NCBI GenBank assembly: GCA_905235085.1 | Contig: CAJOKD010000010.1 | Coordinates: 1-64,000, forward strand | Direction: 5' to 3' | Length of the DNA stretch: 64,000 bases | Source: an uncultured Bacteroidales bacterium | GTDB taxonomy: Bacteria; Bacteroidota; Bacteroidia; Bacteroidales; UBA932 | In this document: one piece after another, positions 7,246-15,383 of the stretch | How positions within the stretch are numbered: position 1 is the stretch's first letter | How the letters are laid out: each line of letters starts with the position of its first letter | Notes under the pieces: generated by a model | Told to the model about the DNA's origin: nothing | Seen by the model: only the letters and a program-made list of their open reading frames with translations | Databases searched by the model: none | Made by a program: the position numbers and the translations under genes

Positions 7246-8544
7246 TTATTCGGCGAATGACAGTAACCATTTTACTATTATCTCTAAAACTTCCGGTGCG
7301 ATAGTCTCCTCAATCTGCCAGTATTCAGTTACAGCTCCGGTATTACAATGCTGGAACAAATGGTTCACGCCTTCTATCGCTTCAATCCTGCTCCCTGGAT
7401 TGGCCGGCAGGCCTTTCTGAAGCGCTCCAATATTGCTTTCATAATCCACCTGGACGTCCTTGGTGCCATTCAGTGCCAGGACAGGACAAGTGATGCAGCC
7501 CAGGAGCGGCCGCATATCCAGTGAAAGGAATTTTTTCATCCACGGTAACTGCAATTGAGTTATCATCACCTGATAGTTTTGTTTCAACTCATCAGGGAGG
7601 TCAAGTTCATCAGGGAGAGGCATCTTGCCGCCGTGGAGCCGCACATCACAGGCCTGTCCCATCGCCTTGCAGTACACCTCGACGACATCCTCGGAATAAC
7701 CGGCAGAAAGAAGCAAGGTTCGGTTCTGGGCCACAAGTGTTTCCAACCCGGAAACCGCCATACCAGCCAGACTTACGATGAAATCGACCTGCTTGCCGGC
7801 TGCAAGCATAAGGGCAATCGTACCTCCCTCGCTGTGGCCGATTACGCCGACCTTATCGAAACGCTCCCGAAGCAGTTTGACTCCCGCAAGGGCATCGTCC
7901 CTGAAATCTTCGGTGGTCGCATTGAGCACATCCCCAGTGGATCCGCCCACCCCACGGTCATCGCAGCGCAGCGTGGCGATTCCGGCACGGCCGAGCGCAT
8001 CGGCAATGACTGCAAAAGGCTTGTGCTCGAATATCGTTTCATCGCGATCCTCCTGGCCGCTGCCGGAGACAAAGATCAGCACTGGGGTCTTCCGGGAATA
8101 TCCATCAGGCAACACCAGCGTGCCCTGAAGCACGGCTTCGCCATTGGTATAGGAAACTTCCTCCGTGGAATACGGGAACGGCCCCTGCGGATTCTGCGTG
8201 CGATTCGGCTTCTCTTCCCCCGGCGTAAGGGTCAGCGGCAGGGATTGGCCCATTTGCGTGAAGCTGCCGACAATCTTCTTCCCAAGCCACAGACCTTCAT
8301 AAGTCGCACCTATCATCGGGATCCGGATGATCACTTTCCCCATATCCGTCCGCTCGACACTGATTGCTATTCCTTTGACAGACCGGTCGGGAAAGTCCAC
8401 TGTAGGTTGGTCTCCGTCAAGGTGGAATACAAACGTAATTTTGCTTCCCTGAGCCTCGGCTTTTCCTGTCCAGGTGCCGGTCTGGGCGTTCGCGACAAGC
8501 GCAAAAGAAAGCAGCAGGGTGATTATTGGAAGGATTCTATTCAT
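7246..8544 (-). CDS. Secreted alpha/beta hydrolase
   Basis: 432 residues with an N-terminal signal peptide (MNRILPIITLLLSFALVANA). Residues about 20-120 form a beta-rich domain. The rest is an alpha/beta hydrolase: an oxyanion-type FVSGSGQEDRDET, the nucleophile elbow GVIGHSEGGTIA (Ser of GHSEGG), a late Asp in LALNGTKDVQVD, and His in EGVNHLFQ. The combination resembles periplasmic esterases/peptidases of Bacteroidota; the substrate cannot be read from sequence. On the minus strand a TAnnTTTG box (TATATTTG, 8582-8575) lies about 30 bases upstream of the ATG, so the gene probably has its own promoter. The downstream TPR remnant may once have been cotranscribed. Confidence 0.88.
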   Translation of the reverse strand: MNRILPIITLLLSFALVANAQTGTWTGKAEAQGSKITFVFHLDGDQPTVDFPDRSVKGIAISVERTDMGKVIIRIPMIGATYEGLWLGKKIVGSFTQMGQSLPLTLTPGEEKPNRTQNPQGPFPYSTEEVSYTNGEAVLQGTLVLPDGYSRKTPVLIFVSGSGQEDRDETIFEHKPFAVIADALGRAGIATLRCDDRGVGGSTGDVLNATTEDFRDDALAGVKLLRERFDKVGVIGHSEGGTIALMLAAGKQVDFIVSLAGMAVSGLETLVAQNRTLLLSAGYSEDVVEVYCKAMGQACDVRLHGGKMPLPDELDLPDELKQNYQVMITQLQLPWMKKFLSLDMRPLLGCITCPVLALNGTKDVQVDYESNIGALQKGLPANPGSRIEAIEGVNHLFQHCNTGAVTEYWQIEETIAPEVLEIIVKWLLSFAE

Positions 8545-8646
8545 TATTCTTCATTTCCAAGCGATTGATGCTACCAAATATAGTAATTAATGCAAGATTT
8601 AGATATCTTTGCATTTAGTATATGGGAAACTTTTAATGACGATGGT

Positions 8647-9132
8647 ATGAAAAACGTTATCAATAACATCTGGAAGCATCTGGCGGCAGCCGTACTTGGC
8701 CTGTTGGGTTTCGCATCCTGCGACATAACCGGATCCGGCCTTATAATGTACGGAGAGCCGCACGCTGATTTCAAGGCGCTTGGGACAGTAAGCGATGAGG
8801 CTGGCAATCCGATTGAAGGTATCAGGGTAGCCATCAGCCTGCATCGTCACTACGACAATACCCCTGATGTAATCTATGACCCGAACGACTGGTATGAAAA
8901 CGATACCTTGTTCACTGATGACAAAGGTGCATACCTTCTGGACCATAGTGTATTCTCGGCTCCCGATGATGTTACCATAGTCTTTGAAGATGTAGACGGA
9001 GAGGAGCACGGTGGAGAGTTCCTGTCCGAAACAGTAAAGACGGGGGTAACACGTACCAAGAAAGGAGACAAGAACTGGTATGGCGGCGCTTTTGAAGCTA
9101 AAGCCGATGTTACCTTGAAGAAGCAACGATAG
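8647..9132 (+). CDS. Putative lipoprotein of the radical-SAM/lipoprotein type
   Basis: 161 residues from ATG 8647, chosen because a TAnnTTTG box (TATCTTTG, 8604-8611) places the transcript start near 8618, after the longer frame's first codon (8590). The N-terminus is a lipoprotein signal: a hydrophobic stretch and the lipobox GLLGFASC. The mature part starts MYGEPHADFKALGTV and continues as an Ig-like/carboxypeptidase-regulatory fold (DEAGNPIEGIRVAI, then TDDKGAYLL, then FEDVDGEEHGGEF). The pattern matches, from memory, the short Bacteroidota lipoproteins that pair with a dedicated radical SAM/SPASM enzyme (TIGR04134 with TIGR04133). No such enzyme lies in this window. Envelope location is likely; function unknown. 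Confidence 0.7.
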   Translation: MKNVINNIWKHLAAAVLGLLGFASCDITGSGLIMYGEPHADFKALGTVSDEAGNPIEGIRVAISLHRHYDNTPDVIYDPNDWYENDTLFTDDKGAYLLDHSVFSAPDDVTIVFEDVDGEEHGGEFLSETVKTGVTRTKKGDKNWYGGAFEAKADVTLKKQR

Positions 9133-9133
9133 A

Positions 9134-9313
9134 GCGGGTTCCGACGATGCGCTCAAGGGTGCATACCGTTCCACGGAAAAGAGCATTATGCGCTACCTTG
9201 ATGAATCCGATGAATTCAACGCTCCGTCACGCTGGAAGATCTACCAGCAGATAATGGATCGAAGCGGCGAAGGTCCAAAACCACAGGCAAACCGCCCCTC
9301 CAATGATCATCAA
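9134..9313 (+). pseudogene. Unidentified C-terminal coding fragment
   Basis: An open frame directly after the lipoprotein encodes GSDDALKGAYRSTEKSIMRY, then LDESDEFNAPSRWKIYQQIM, then a proline-rich end, before running into the convergent nitrilase gene. Composition is protein-like, but there is no start with upstream support and no clear end. I do not recognise it. It looks like the tail of a gene whose front was deleted. Confidence 0.35.
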
Positions 9314-9328
9314 GTAAGGAGACGGGGA

Positions 9329-10519
9329 TTATTCCTGAGTATAATAGACGTGGTCTTGGGCATCATATGCAAAGACCACGTCTTTGAGTCTTGCCTTGTC
9401 GGCTTCGCTCCAGGCCCCGTTCAGACGGATATTCATTATCGCGTGGCAGGACAGTTTGTGGAGTATCCTGCAAACGATGGTTTCCCAGTCTTCAGAGGAA
9501 TCGAGATCGAAAGATATCTCTTGGACTCCGTTGGCAACCGCGGCACCCAGTTCGCCAAGGTCGTTGCTATGGAAACAGCTTCGCTCAGCCGGAGCCTCTG
9601 CAAGAGGTGGCACTATCGCACTGCCGCCTGGACGGTATTTCCACGGCCTTCGCCCGATTTCGATATACTCCGAATGCATTGCAGGAGGATTGCCGTAGCC
9701 GGCCGGCTTGAGGTATTTAGCCTTCGGGTCAAAGGTCACGTCAAGGGTCTTTATCTTTGAATACAGATTCCCCAGGATCTCCCCGGTCGGAGCCACCACG
9801 CAGGAACAGCCTCCGAGCTCCGATTTCTTTCCCATCGAGACAGACGCACGCACCAGATATGCCCCCGTGTTGTATGCACAGAACGTATTGATTATATCAA
9901 GTGCCCTGTGGGTATCGCTGCGCTGATGGGAACATCCTATGATCACATCCGGTTTCCAGCGGGCAATCGAGGAGAAAATCTCATAGAAATAAAAATCGTA
10001 GCAAGTCAGGAACATATACCGGACACCCTCGATGTCAAGCAGGTAAGGCTGGTTCCACTCTTCAGTGTAGGACTTGTCCAGCCCGTATCTCTGCCACTCG
10101 CCCGCCGTCAGATGCTCTTTGTAATATTTCCCAAGCAAGGCTCCGTCACGACCGAACACGAACGTGGTGTTGCGAGGCTTCTCCCAGGAAGTATCTATCG
10201 CTCCGACGAATACGAGGGTGCTGCAACGCCTGGCCGTCTCACTGCAGGTTTCCAGCAGGGTCGGACCGTATTTGTCCACGGTCTCCAGGAAACCTTCATC
10301 GCTGGTCTTTCCGGGCACTTCGCTGAATTCCGGAAGGACCACTATGTCCAGCGAAGGATTGCATTTCCGGAGCTCGCGGAGAGTCCACTTGAAACTCTTG
10401 TCCAGTCCCGCCTCATCCTGGGCGAACAGTGGCTGGATCACCCGGGCTTTCATCGAAGCCGCCCCGGCGCAGAACCCCGCCAGAAGCAGCAGGATGCCGG
10501 AAAACAATATCTTTTTCAT
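9329..10519 (-). CDS. Secreted nitrilase-superfamily amidohydrolase
   Basis: 396 residues with a signal peptide (MKKILFSGILLLLAGFCAG). The Glu-Lys-Cys triad of carbon-nitrogen hydrolases is visible: Glu in VVLPEFSE (near 62), Lys in YKEHLTAGEW (near 135), Cys in FLTCYDFYFYE (near 172). It therefore should hydrolyse a non-peptide C-N bond, such as an amide or nitrile, outside the cytoplasm. Residues after about 290 form an extra C-terminal part not needed for the core. Its ATG overlaps the TGA of the upstream symporter by four bases (10516-10519), so the two are translationally coupled. Uptake of the released acid by that symporter is a reasonable inference. Confidence 0.85.
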   Translation of the reverse strand: MKKILFSGILLLLAGFCAGAASMKARVIQPLFAQDEAGLDKSFKWTLRELRKCNPSLDIVVLPEFSEVPGKTSDEGFLETVDKYGPTLLETCSETARRCSTLVFVGAIDTSWEKPRNTTFVFGRDGALLGKYYKEHLTAGEWQRYGLDKSYTEEWNQPYLLDIEGVRYMFLTCYDFYFYEIFSSIARWKPDVIIGCSHQRSDTHRALDIINTFCAYNTGAYLVRASVSMGKKSELGGCSCVVAPTGEILGNLYSKIKTLDVTFDPKAKYLKPAGYGNPPAMHSEYIEIGRRPWKYRPGGSAIVPPLAEAPAERSCFHSNDLGELGAAVANGVQEISFDLDSSEDWETIVCRILHKLSCHAIMNIRLNGAWSEADKARLKDVVFAYDAQDHVYYTQE

Positions 10520-11673
10520 TTCTTCTTGAATATTTTATCTATCACAATGGCAATCGCCCCGTCACCGGTGACGTTGCAGCCAGGACCGTAGCCATCCAAA
10601 GCGAGATAAAGTGTCATCACCAGAGCCGTCTGGTCAGGGGTGAATCCCATTATGGACTCCAGCAGGCCTACGGAGGCCATCAGCACTCCACCCATCACTC
10701 CGGGAGCCGCCACGGCAGCTATTCCCTGCATCAGGACGAAATGAGCATATACCGGGAAAGGAAGATCGACTCCGAAGATATAGGCCACGGCAATAGCGGA
10801 GACGGCCAGCTTGATGGTCGAACCGCACATATGCACGGTGGAACAAAGCGGTATCGTGAAGTCCACGATGTCGTCGCTCAGTCCGTTCTTCCTGGCACAG
10901 GAAGACGTGACCGGGATAGCCGCGGATGAAGAGCAGATAGAGAATGCCGTCAGATAGGCCGGAACCATATTCCAGAGGCACTTGAAAGGATTCTTCCCTG
11001 CGATTGCACCGGCGATGCAATACTGGATGACCAACCAGATGAGTGTCAGCACGATGCCGGTCAGGATAACCTTGGCCCCTGAACCCAGGACCACGGCAAT
11101 CACCCCCTTGGCGCTCATCTCGCAGATCATAGTGAATATATACCACGGCAGCAGAGGGATTATCGCCTTCTCGATAGTCAGCTTTACTATGGTGCCGAAC
11201 TCATCACAACCCTTCTTCAATACTTCCGCATTTGTGAATATAATGCATATTCCAACGATGAACGAAAGGACCAGGGCGGTCATTATGTCGCAGAGCGGCG
11301 GAATCTTTATGTCGAAGTAAGGCAGGAATTCCTTGGCTGCTACGGCCTCCTGGCTCAGTTCTCCGGCCCTCAGGTAATGCGGGAACGCATTGGAGGCGCA
11401 AATATGCGCGAAGAAGCCGGAACAAATCGTGGAAAGATATGCGATGGCTATCACGGCCAGGAGCATCTTGCCTGCTCCCTTGCCCATATTCGCTATGGCC
11501 GGAGTAACGAGCCCGAGCACCAGAAGCGGAATCATAAACTTCAGGAATTGGGCGAAAAGGACATTGAAGGTCTTGAATATGCGTACCAGCACTTCAGGAG
11601 CGACGAGGCCCAGAAGGGCGCCGAGGCCGATTGCGATGAGTACTTTTACAAAAAGTCCGGGCTTTATTTTCAT
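10516..11673 (-). CDS. DAACS-family dicarboxylate/amino acid:cation symporter
   Basis: 385 residues, inner-membrane, about eight transmembrane helices plus re-entrant loops. The signature serine-rich hairpin is present (FSICSSSAAIPVTSSCA), as are the later VPLCSTVHMCGSTIKLAV and DGYGPGCNVTGDGAIAIVID segments that bind substrate and Na+ in GltP/SstT-type carriers. It is slightly shorter than the usual 400-430 residues. The gene is first in a two-gene unit with the nitrilase-like enzyme. A TAAATTTG box on the minus strand (11700-11693) sits 20 bases upstream of the ATG. It is divergent from the MFS-led operon; 51 bases separate the two start codons. Confidence 0.88.
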   Translation of the reverse strand: MKIKPGLFVKVLIAIGLGALLGLVAPEVLVRIFKTFNVLFAQFLKFMIPLLVLGLVTPAIANMGKGAGKMLLAVIAIAYLSTICSGFFAHICASNAFPHYLRAGELSQEAVAAKEFLPYFDIKIPPLCDIMTALVLSFIVGICIIFTNAEVLKKGCDEFGTIVKLTIEKAIIPLLPWYIFTMICEMSAKGVIAVVLGSGAKVILTGIVLTLIWLVIQYCIAGAIAGKNPFKCLWNMVPAYLTAFSICSSSAAIPVTSSCARKNGLSDDIVDFTIPLCSTVHMCGSTIKLAVSAIAVAYIFGVDLPFPVYAHFVLMQGIAAVAAPGVMGGVLMASVGLLESIMGFTPDQTALVMTLYLALDGYGPGCNVTGDGAIAIVIDKIFKKK

Positions 11674-11724
11674 AAGCAGAATTCTCTGAAAACAAATTTA
11701 ACCTTTTATTCTGATATTTGTATT

Positions 11725-13026
11725 ATGAACAGGATCAAGAACCCAACTAGAAGGAGGTGGTTCATAGTAGCCACTATGTTCCTCGCCATCATCTGCAATT
11801 ATCTTGACAGGCAGCTGCTATCAATCCTGAAACCGGAAATCCTCGACCATTTCGGCATAGGGGATATGGAATATGCCTGGATCGTGAACATCTTTCTGAT
11901 CTGCTATGCGGTGATGTATCCGCTGTCCGGGATGCTGGTTGACCGTTTCGGTCCCAAGCGCGTCCTGTTCGGAGGAATCACGGTCTGGTCACTGGCCTGC
12001 ATCGGAGGCGGTCTTGCGCCGAATGTCTGGATATTCACGCTCTGCAGGGGAATCCTGGGACTCGCTGAGCCTACGATCTTCGCCGGCCAGCTGGTAGCCG
12101 TCACCCTGTGGTTCGAGAAGCGGCAGAGGGCCACGGCCAACAGCCTCTGCACAGTCGGAGGATCGCTGGGCGCTGTCGTCGCCCCGCTCCTGATAGCCTG
12201 GCTGATGAGGCTGCTCGACAACTGGCAGCACGTATTCATCATCTCTGGTGCCGTAGGACTGGTCCTGGCCGCGATATGGCTTTTCGTTTATAAAACCCCT
12301 ACGGAGGATATTCTCGAGCTTACTATCGGGAAGGATCAGAACACATCTTCTTCAGCAAAGTTCAAGTTCAAGGACCTGTTCAAGACCAACACCCTCTGGG
12401 GAGGAATCCTCATACGCCTCGTAAGCGACCCGGTGTGGTATTTCTGCTGCTTCTGGCTGCCGGGATTCCTCAGGAATATGGGAGCTACCCAAGGGCTTTC
12501 CACCAGGCAGACACTCGATATGATCCAATGGATAGGGGGCATTCCGTTCCTGGTCGGAGCCATCGGAGGAGTCCTCACATCCGCCTGGTCCGACAATATG
12601 ATCAAGCGCGGAATCCCTGCCTTGAAGGCACGCAAGAGAATGATGGTGAGCATCGCCTTCATCGCCCCTCTGTGCATCTTGGTGCCGTTCGTGTATTCCT
12701 CTTCGCTCGGCTTCGGCCTGAAGGTCGGGTTGGTTACCGGAATATTCAGTCTGGTCGCCGTGATGTGCCTGAGCTGGCTCTACACCCTGCCGGTGGTCCT
12801 AGCTGAGACCTTCCCGATCGGAAACGTCGCCACGGTGATGGGCCTCTCGTGCGGAGCCGGAGCACTGGGAAGCGTGGTATTCAACATATTCACAGGTTCC
12901 ATCCCTGAAAGCGGATGGAAGTGGCTGTTCATACTGATGGGCACCTTACACCTGATCGCAGCAGTAATCCTGACCCGTATGGTTCACCCGGAAACACCTA
13001 ATAATCAATTAATTTCCAATGAATAA
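11725..13026 (+). CDS. MFS transporter, ACS (hexuronate/anion:cation) type
   Basis: 433 residues from ATG 11725; a frame open further upstream has no homology-like content. Twelve transmembrane segments. The N-terminus (RRRWFIVATMFLAIICNYLDRQ) and the loop GMLVDRFGPKRVLFGG are typical of the anion:cation symporter subfamily that includes ExuT and sialic-acid carriers; LVAVTLWFEKRQRATANSL also fits. It likely imports a sugar acid or related organic anion with protons. The next gene starts inside its last codons (overlap 13019-13026), and the oxidoreductase and DUF1080 genes follow at short spacing, so it is the transport arm of a four-gene operon. Confidence 0.87.
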   Translation: MNRIKNPTRRRWFIVATMFLAIICNYLDRQLLSILKPEILDHFGIGDMEYAWIVNIFLICYAVMYPLSGMLVDRFGPKRVLFGGITVWSLACIGGGLAPNVWIFTLCRGILGLAEPTIFAGQLVAVTLWFEKRQRATANSLCTVGGSLGAVVAPLLIAWLMRLLDNWQHVFIISGAVGLVLAAIWLFVYKTPTEDILELTIGKDQNTSSSAKFKFKDLFKTNTLWGGILIRLVSDPVWYFCCFWLPGFLRNMGATQGLSTRQTLDMIQWIGGIPFLVGAIGGVLTSAWSDNMIKRGIPALKARKRMMVSIAFIAPLCILVPFVYSSSLGFGLKVGLVTGIFSLVAVMCLSWLYTLPVVLAETFPIGNVATVMGLSCGAGALGSVVFNIFTGSIPESGWKWLFILMGTLHLIAAVILTRMVHPETPNNQLISNE

Positions 13027-13909
13027 AAGATTATTCACCCTCTGCCTTCTGGCAGTCTTGCTTCCAATGGCCGCCTTTGGTGCAAAACGTCCCACCGGCT
13101 ACTACCGTGTAATGTCTTGCAATATCAGGATCACCGGACTCGCAGACGACGATCCTTATCCCGAAAGAGTCTGGGAGAACCGCCGCGACCTGTGTATCAG
13201 TACGATAAAGGGGAAGGACCCGGATATCATCTGCCTCCAGGAAGTAATATATGACTCATATTCCTGGTTCCTGAAGAAATTCGGGAAGGATTATTACCAT
13301 TTCGGGTTCGAAGGCCCTGAGATGGATCCCTGGACTGAAGGCTACCATTTCATCGGCAAGAACGTGATATTCTTCAAGAAGAGCCGCTTCGAGTGGATTT
13401 CCTCCGGCAGTTACTGGCTCTCCGAGACCCCTACCATCGCCGGCTCGATGTCCTGGGGAACCAACCGGGCAAGGCATTGCAACTGGGTAAGGATCAGGGA
13501 CAAGAAAACCGGCAAGGAATTCCGGGTGGTCAATACCCATCTCGACCACAAGAGCGATCCTGCCAGGCTGGAACAGATGAAGATGATAGTCGAGGAATGC
13601 GGCCAGTATTCCAAGGATATGCCTCAGATTCTGTGCGGTGATTTCAATTCCGGAATCAAGAATGCTCCGATCAAGTACATCCATTCGGACGAAGACTGGA
13701 GCGAGATGTACGAGGATATTCACGGAAAGGAAGAAGCCGGATTCACGTGCCACAATTTCCTGGGAGAAGCCCGAGGGAAGGGTCGGAGGATCGATTTCAT
13801 CTTCCACCGCGGTCCGGTTGAAACGACTTACGCGGAGATCGTAAAGGACCATAAGGGCAATATGTACCCGAGCGACCACTATTTCATATTGGCGGATTTC
13901 AGAATTTAA
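13019..13909 (+). CDS. Secreted endonuclease/exonuclease/phosphatase-family enzyme
   Basis: 296 residues with a signal peptide (MNKRLFTLCLLAVLLPMAAFG). All EEP-fold motifs are seen in order: VMSCNIRI, ICLQEVIY (metal-binding Glu), VNTHLDHKSDPARLEQ, LCGDFNSG and PSDHYFILADFRI (catalytic His). Such proteins cleave phosphodiester or phosphomonoester bonds using Mg2+; in Bacteroidota secreted members lie in many carbohydrate loci and substrates are rarely known. It overlaps the MFS gene by eight bases and precedes the Gfo/Idh/MocA gene by 36 bases. Two other EEP domains occur in this window (17395-20253 and 51297-52175). Confidence 0.87.
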   Translation: MNKRLFTLCLLAVLLPMAAFGAKRPTGYYRVMSCNIRITGLADDDPYPERVWENRRDLCISTIKGKDPDIICLQEVIYDSYSWFLKKFGKDYYHFGFEGPEMDPWTEGYHFIGKNVIFFKKSRFEWISSGSYWLSETPTIAGSMSWGTNRARHCNWVRIRDKKTGKEFRVVNTHLDHKSDPARLEQMKMIVEECGQYSKDMPQILCGDFNSGIKNAPIKYIHSDEDWSEMYEDIHGKEEAGFTCHNFLGEARGKGRRIDFIFHRGPVETTYAEIVKDHKGNMYPSDHYFILADFRI

Positions 13910-13945
13910 CCGTATATTTAACAGACACTAACATAATAATCAACA

Positions 13946-15373
13946 ATGGTTTCGAGAAGGAATTTCATAAAGGCATCGACCCTTGCTACGGCCTCCGTGG
14001 TGGCAGGTGTCGGAAAGGGTGAGGCTAAGAGCCTCTTCGAAAAGATAGGCAAAACCGTCCCAGAGGCCCAGAAGGTCAAGCTGGCCTGCATTGGTATAGG
14101 CAACCGCGGGGAGCAGAACATCAAGCAATTCGTAAAGACCGGGCAGGTGGAAATAACCGCCCTGTGTGACGTGGACCTCGACGGAGAGCAGTGCCGGTGG
14201 GCTCTGCAGAACTTCCCGAAAGCCAGGAGATTCAACGACTGGAGGGAGCTGTTCGATAAATTCGCCAATGGATTCGAAGCTGTCTGCGTATCGACTCCGG
14301 ACCATTCCCACTTCGCCATCTCTATGCTTGCCCTCAGCCAGGGGAAGCATATCTACCTGGAGAAGCCGATGTGCCGCACCTTCTTCGAGGCCGAGCTGAT
14401 GATGGCTGCCGCAAAGAAGCGTCCGAACCTGGCCACACAGGTCGGAAACCAGGGCCATTCGGACGCCAACTATTTCCAGTTCAAAGCCTGGAAGGACGCC
14501 GGAATCATCAAGGACGTAACCCGCATAGACGTCCATATGAACAGTGCCCGCCGTTGGCACAGCTTCGATTCCAATATCAAGAAATTCCCTGAGGCAGAAC
14601 CACTTCCGAAGAATATGAACTGGGATGCCTGGCTCGGTCCTACACCATGGCACGACTACAACGCCCTGTTCCACCAGGGTAACTGGAGGTGTTGGTACGA
14701 CCTTGGGATGGGTGCCCTCGGTGACTGGGGAGCCCACCTGATAGACACTGCCCACGAGTTCCTCGAACTCGGGTTGCCATACCAGATCGAGATGCGGAAG
14801 GCTGAAGGACATAACGACTATTTCTTCCCATATTCATCGACCATCTTCTATCGGTTCGGACCGCGCGGAGAAATGCCTCCGGTGGACCTTACCTGGTATG
14901 ACGGACTTACCAACTTCCCTCCTATCCCGGAAGGTTTCGGAAAATCAGAGTTCGTTTCGGATATCCCTTCCACCAACCAGGGGGATTACAAGGACGAGAA
15001 GTTGAACCCAGGCAAGATCATATATTCCCGGGACCTCACATTCAAAGGGGGCAGCCACGGCTCCACCCTTTCCATCATCCCTGAAGCCAAGGCAAAGGAA
15101 ATGGAAAGCAAGCTTCCGGAAGTACCCCAGAGTCCTTCCAACCATTACGAGAACTTCCTGAAGGCAGTCCGTGGAGAAGAGAAGACCAGGTCGCCTTTCG
15201 AAATCAACGGAATACTCAACCAGGTCTTCAGCCTCGGAGTCATCGCCCAGAGGCTGAATACCAAACTGTTCTTCGACCCCGTCGCCAAGAGGATAACCAA
15301 CAACGAGTTTGCCAATGCGATGCTCACAGGAGTGCCGCCTCGCAGTGGCTGGGAGTATCTTTACAAGCTTTAA
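13946..15373 (+). CDS. Tat-exported Gfo/Idh/MocA oxidoreductase
   Basis: 475 residues. The N-terminus has a twin-arginine signal (MVSRRNFIKASTLATASVV). The Rossmann part shows VKLACIGIGNRGEQN (dinucleotide loop), AVCVSTPDHSHFAI and IYLEKPMCRTF (EKP motif) at about 50-145. A long C-terminal alpha/beta domain includes WYDLGMGALGDWGAHLIDTA. Members work on sugars with tightly bound NAD(P). In Bacteroidota such exported enzymes occur with DUF1080 proteins, where sugar oxidation at C3 prepares glycosidic cleavage. Here a double DUF1080 gene starts ten bases downstream, so a role in 3-keto-glycoside metabolism in the periplasm is a good inference. A GH109-like activity is the alternative. Confidence 0.88.
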   Translation: MVSRRNFIKASTLATASVVAGVGKGEAKSLFEKIGKTVPEAQKVKLACIGIGNRGEQNIKQFVKTGQVEITALCDVDLDGEQCRWALQNFPKARRFNDWRELFDKFANGFEAVCVSTPDHSHFAISMLALSQGKHIYLEKPMCRTFFEAELMMAAAKKRPNLATQVGNQGHSDANYFQFKAWKDAGIIKDVTRIDVHMNSARRWHSFDSNIKKFPEAEPLPKNMNWDAWLGPTPWHDYNALFHQGNWRCWYDLGMGALGDWGAHLIDTAHEFLELGLPYQIEMRKAEGHNDYFFPYSSTIFYRFGPRGEMPPVDLTWYDGLTNFPPIPEGFGKSEFVSDIPSTNQGDYKDEKLNPGKIIYSRDLTFKGGSHGSTLSIIPEAKAKEMESKLPEVPQSPSNHYENFLKAVRGEEKTRSPFEINGILNQVFSLGVIAQRLNTKLFFDPVAKRITNNEFANAMLTGVPPRSGWEYLYKL

Positions 15374-15383
15374 TTGACTGAAT

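Noticed and set aside
7555..8568. 337-codon frame opposite the alpha/beta hydrolase
   Set aside because: The minus-strand gene has a signal peptide and catalytic motifs; this frame has none.
9188..9760. 190-codon frame across the nitrilase 3' end
   Set aside because: Only its first 40 codons look protein-like; the rest is antisense to the nitrilase gene.
11377..11724. Upstream extension of the MFS gene
   Set aside because: It would be antisense to the symporter and precede the first membrane helix with unrelated sequence; ATG 11725 is preferred.
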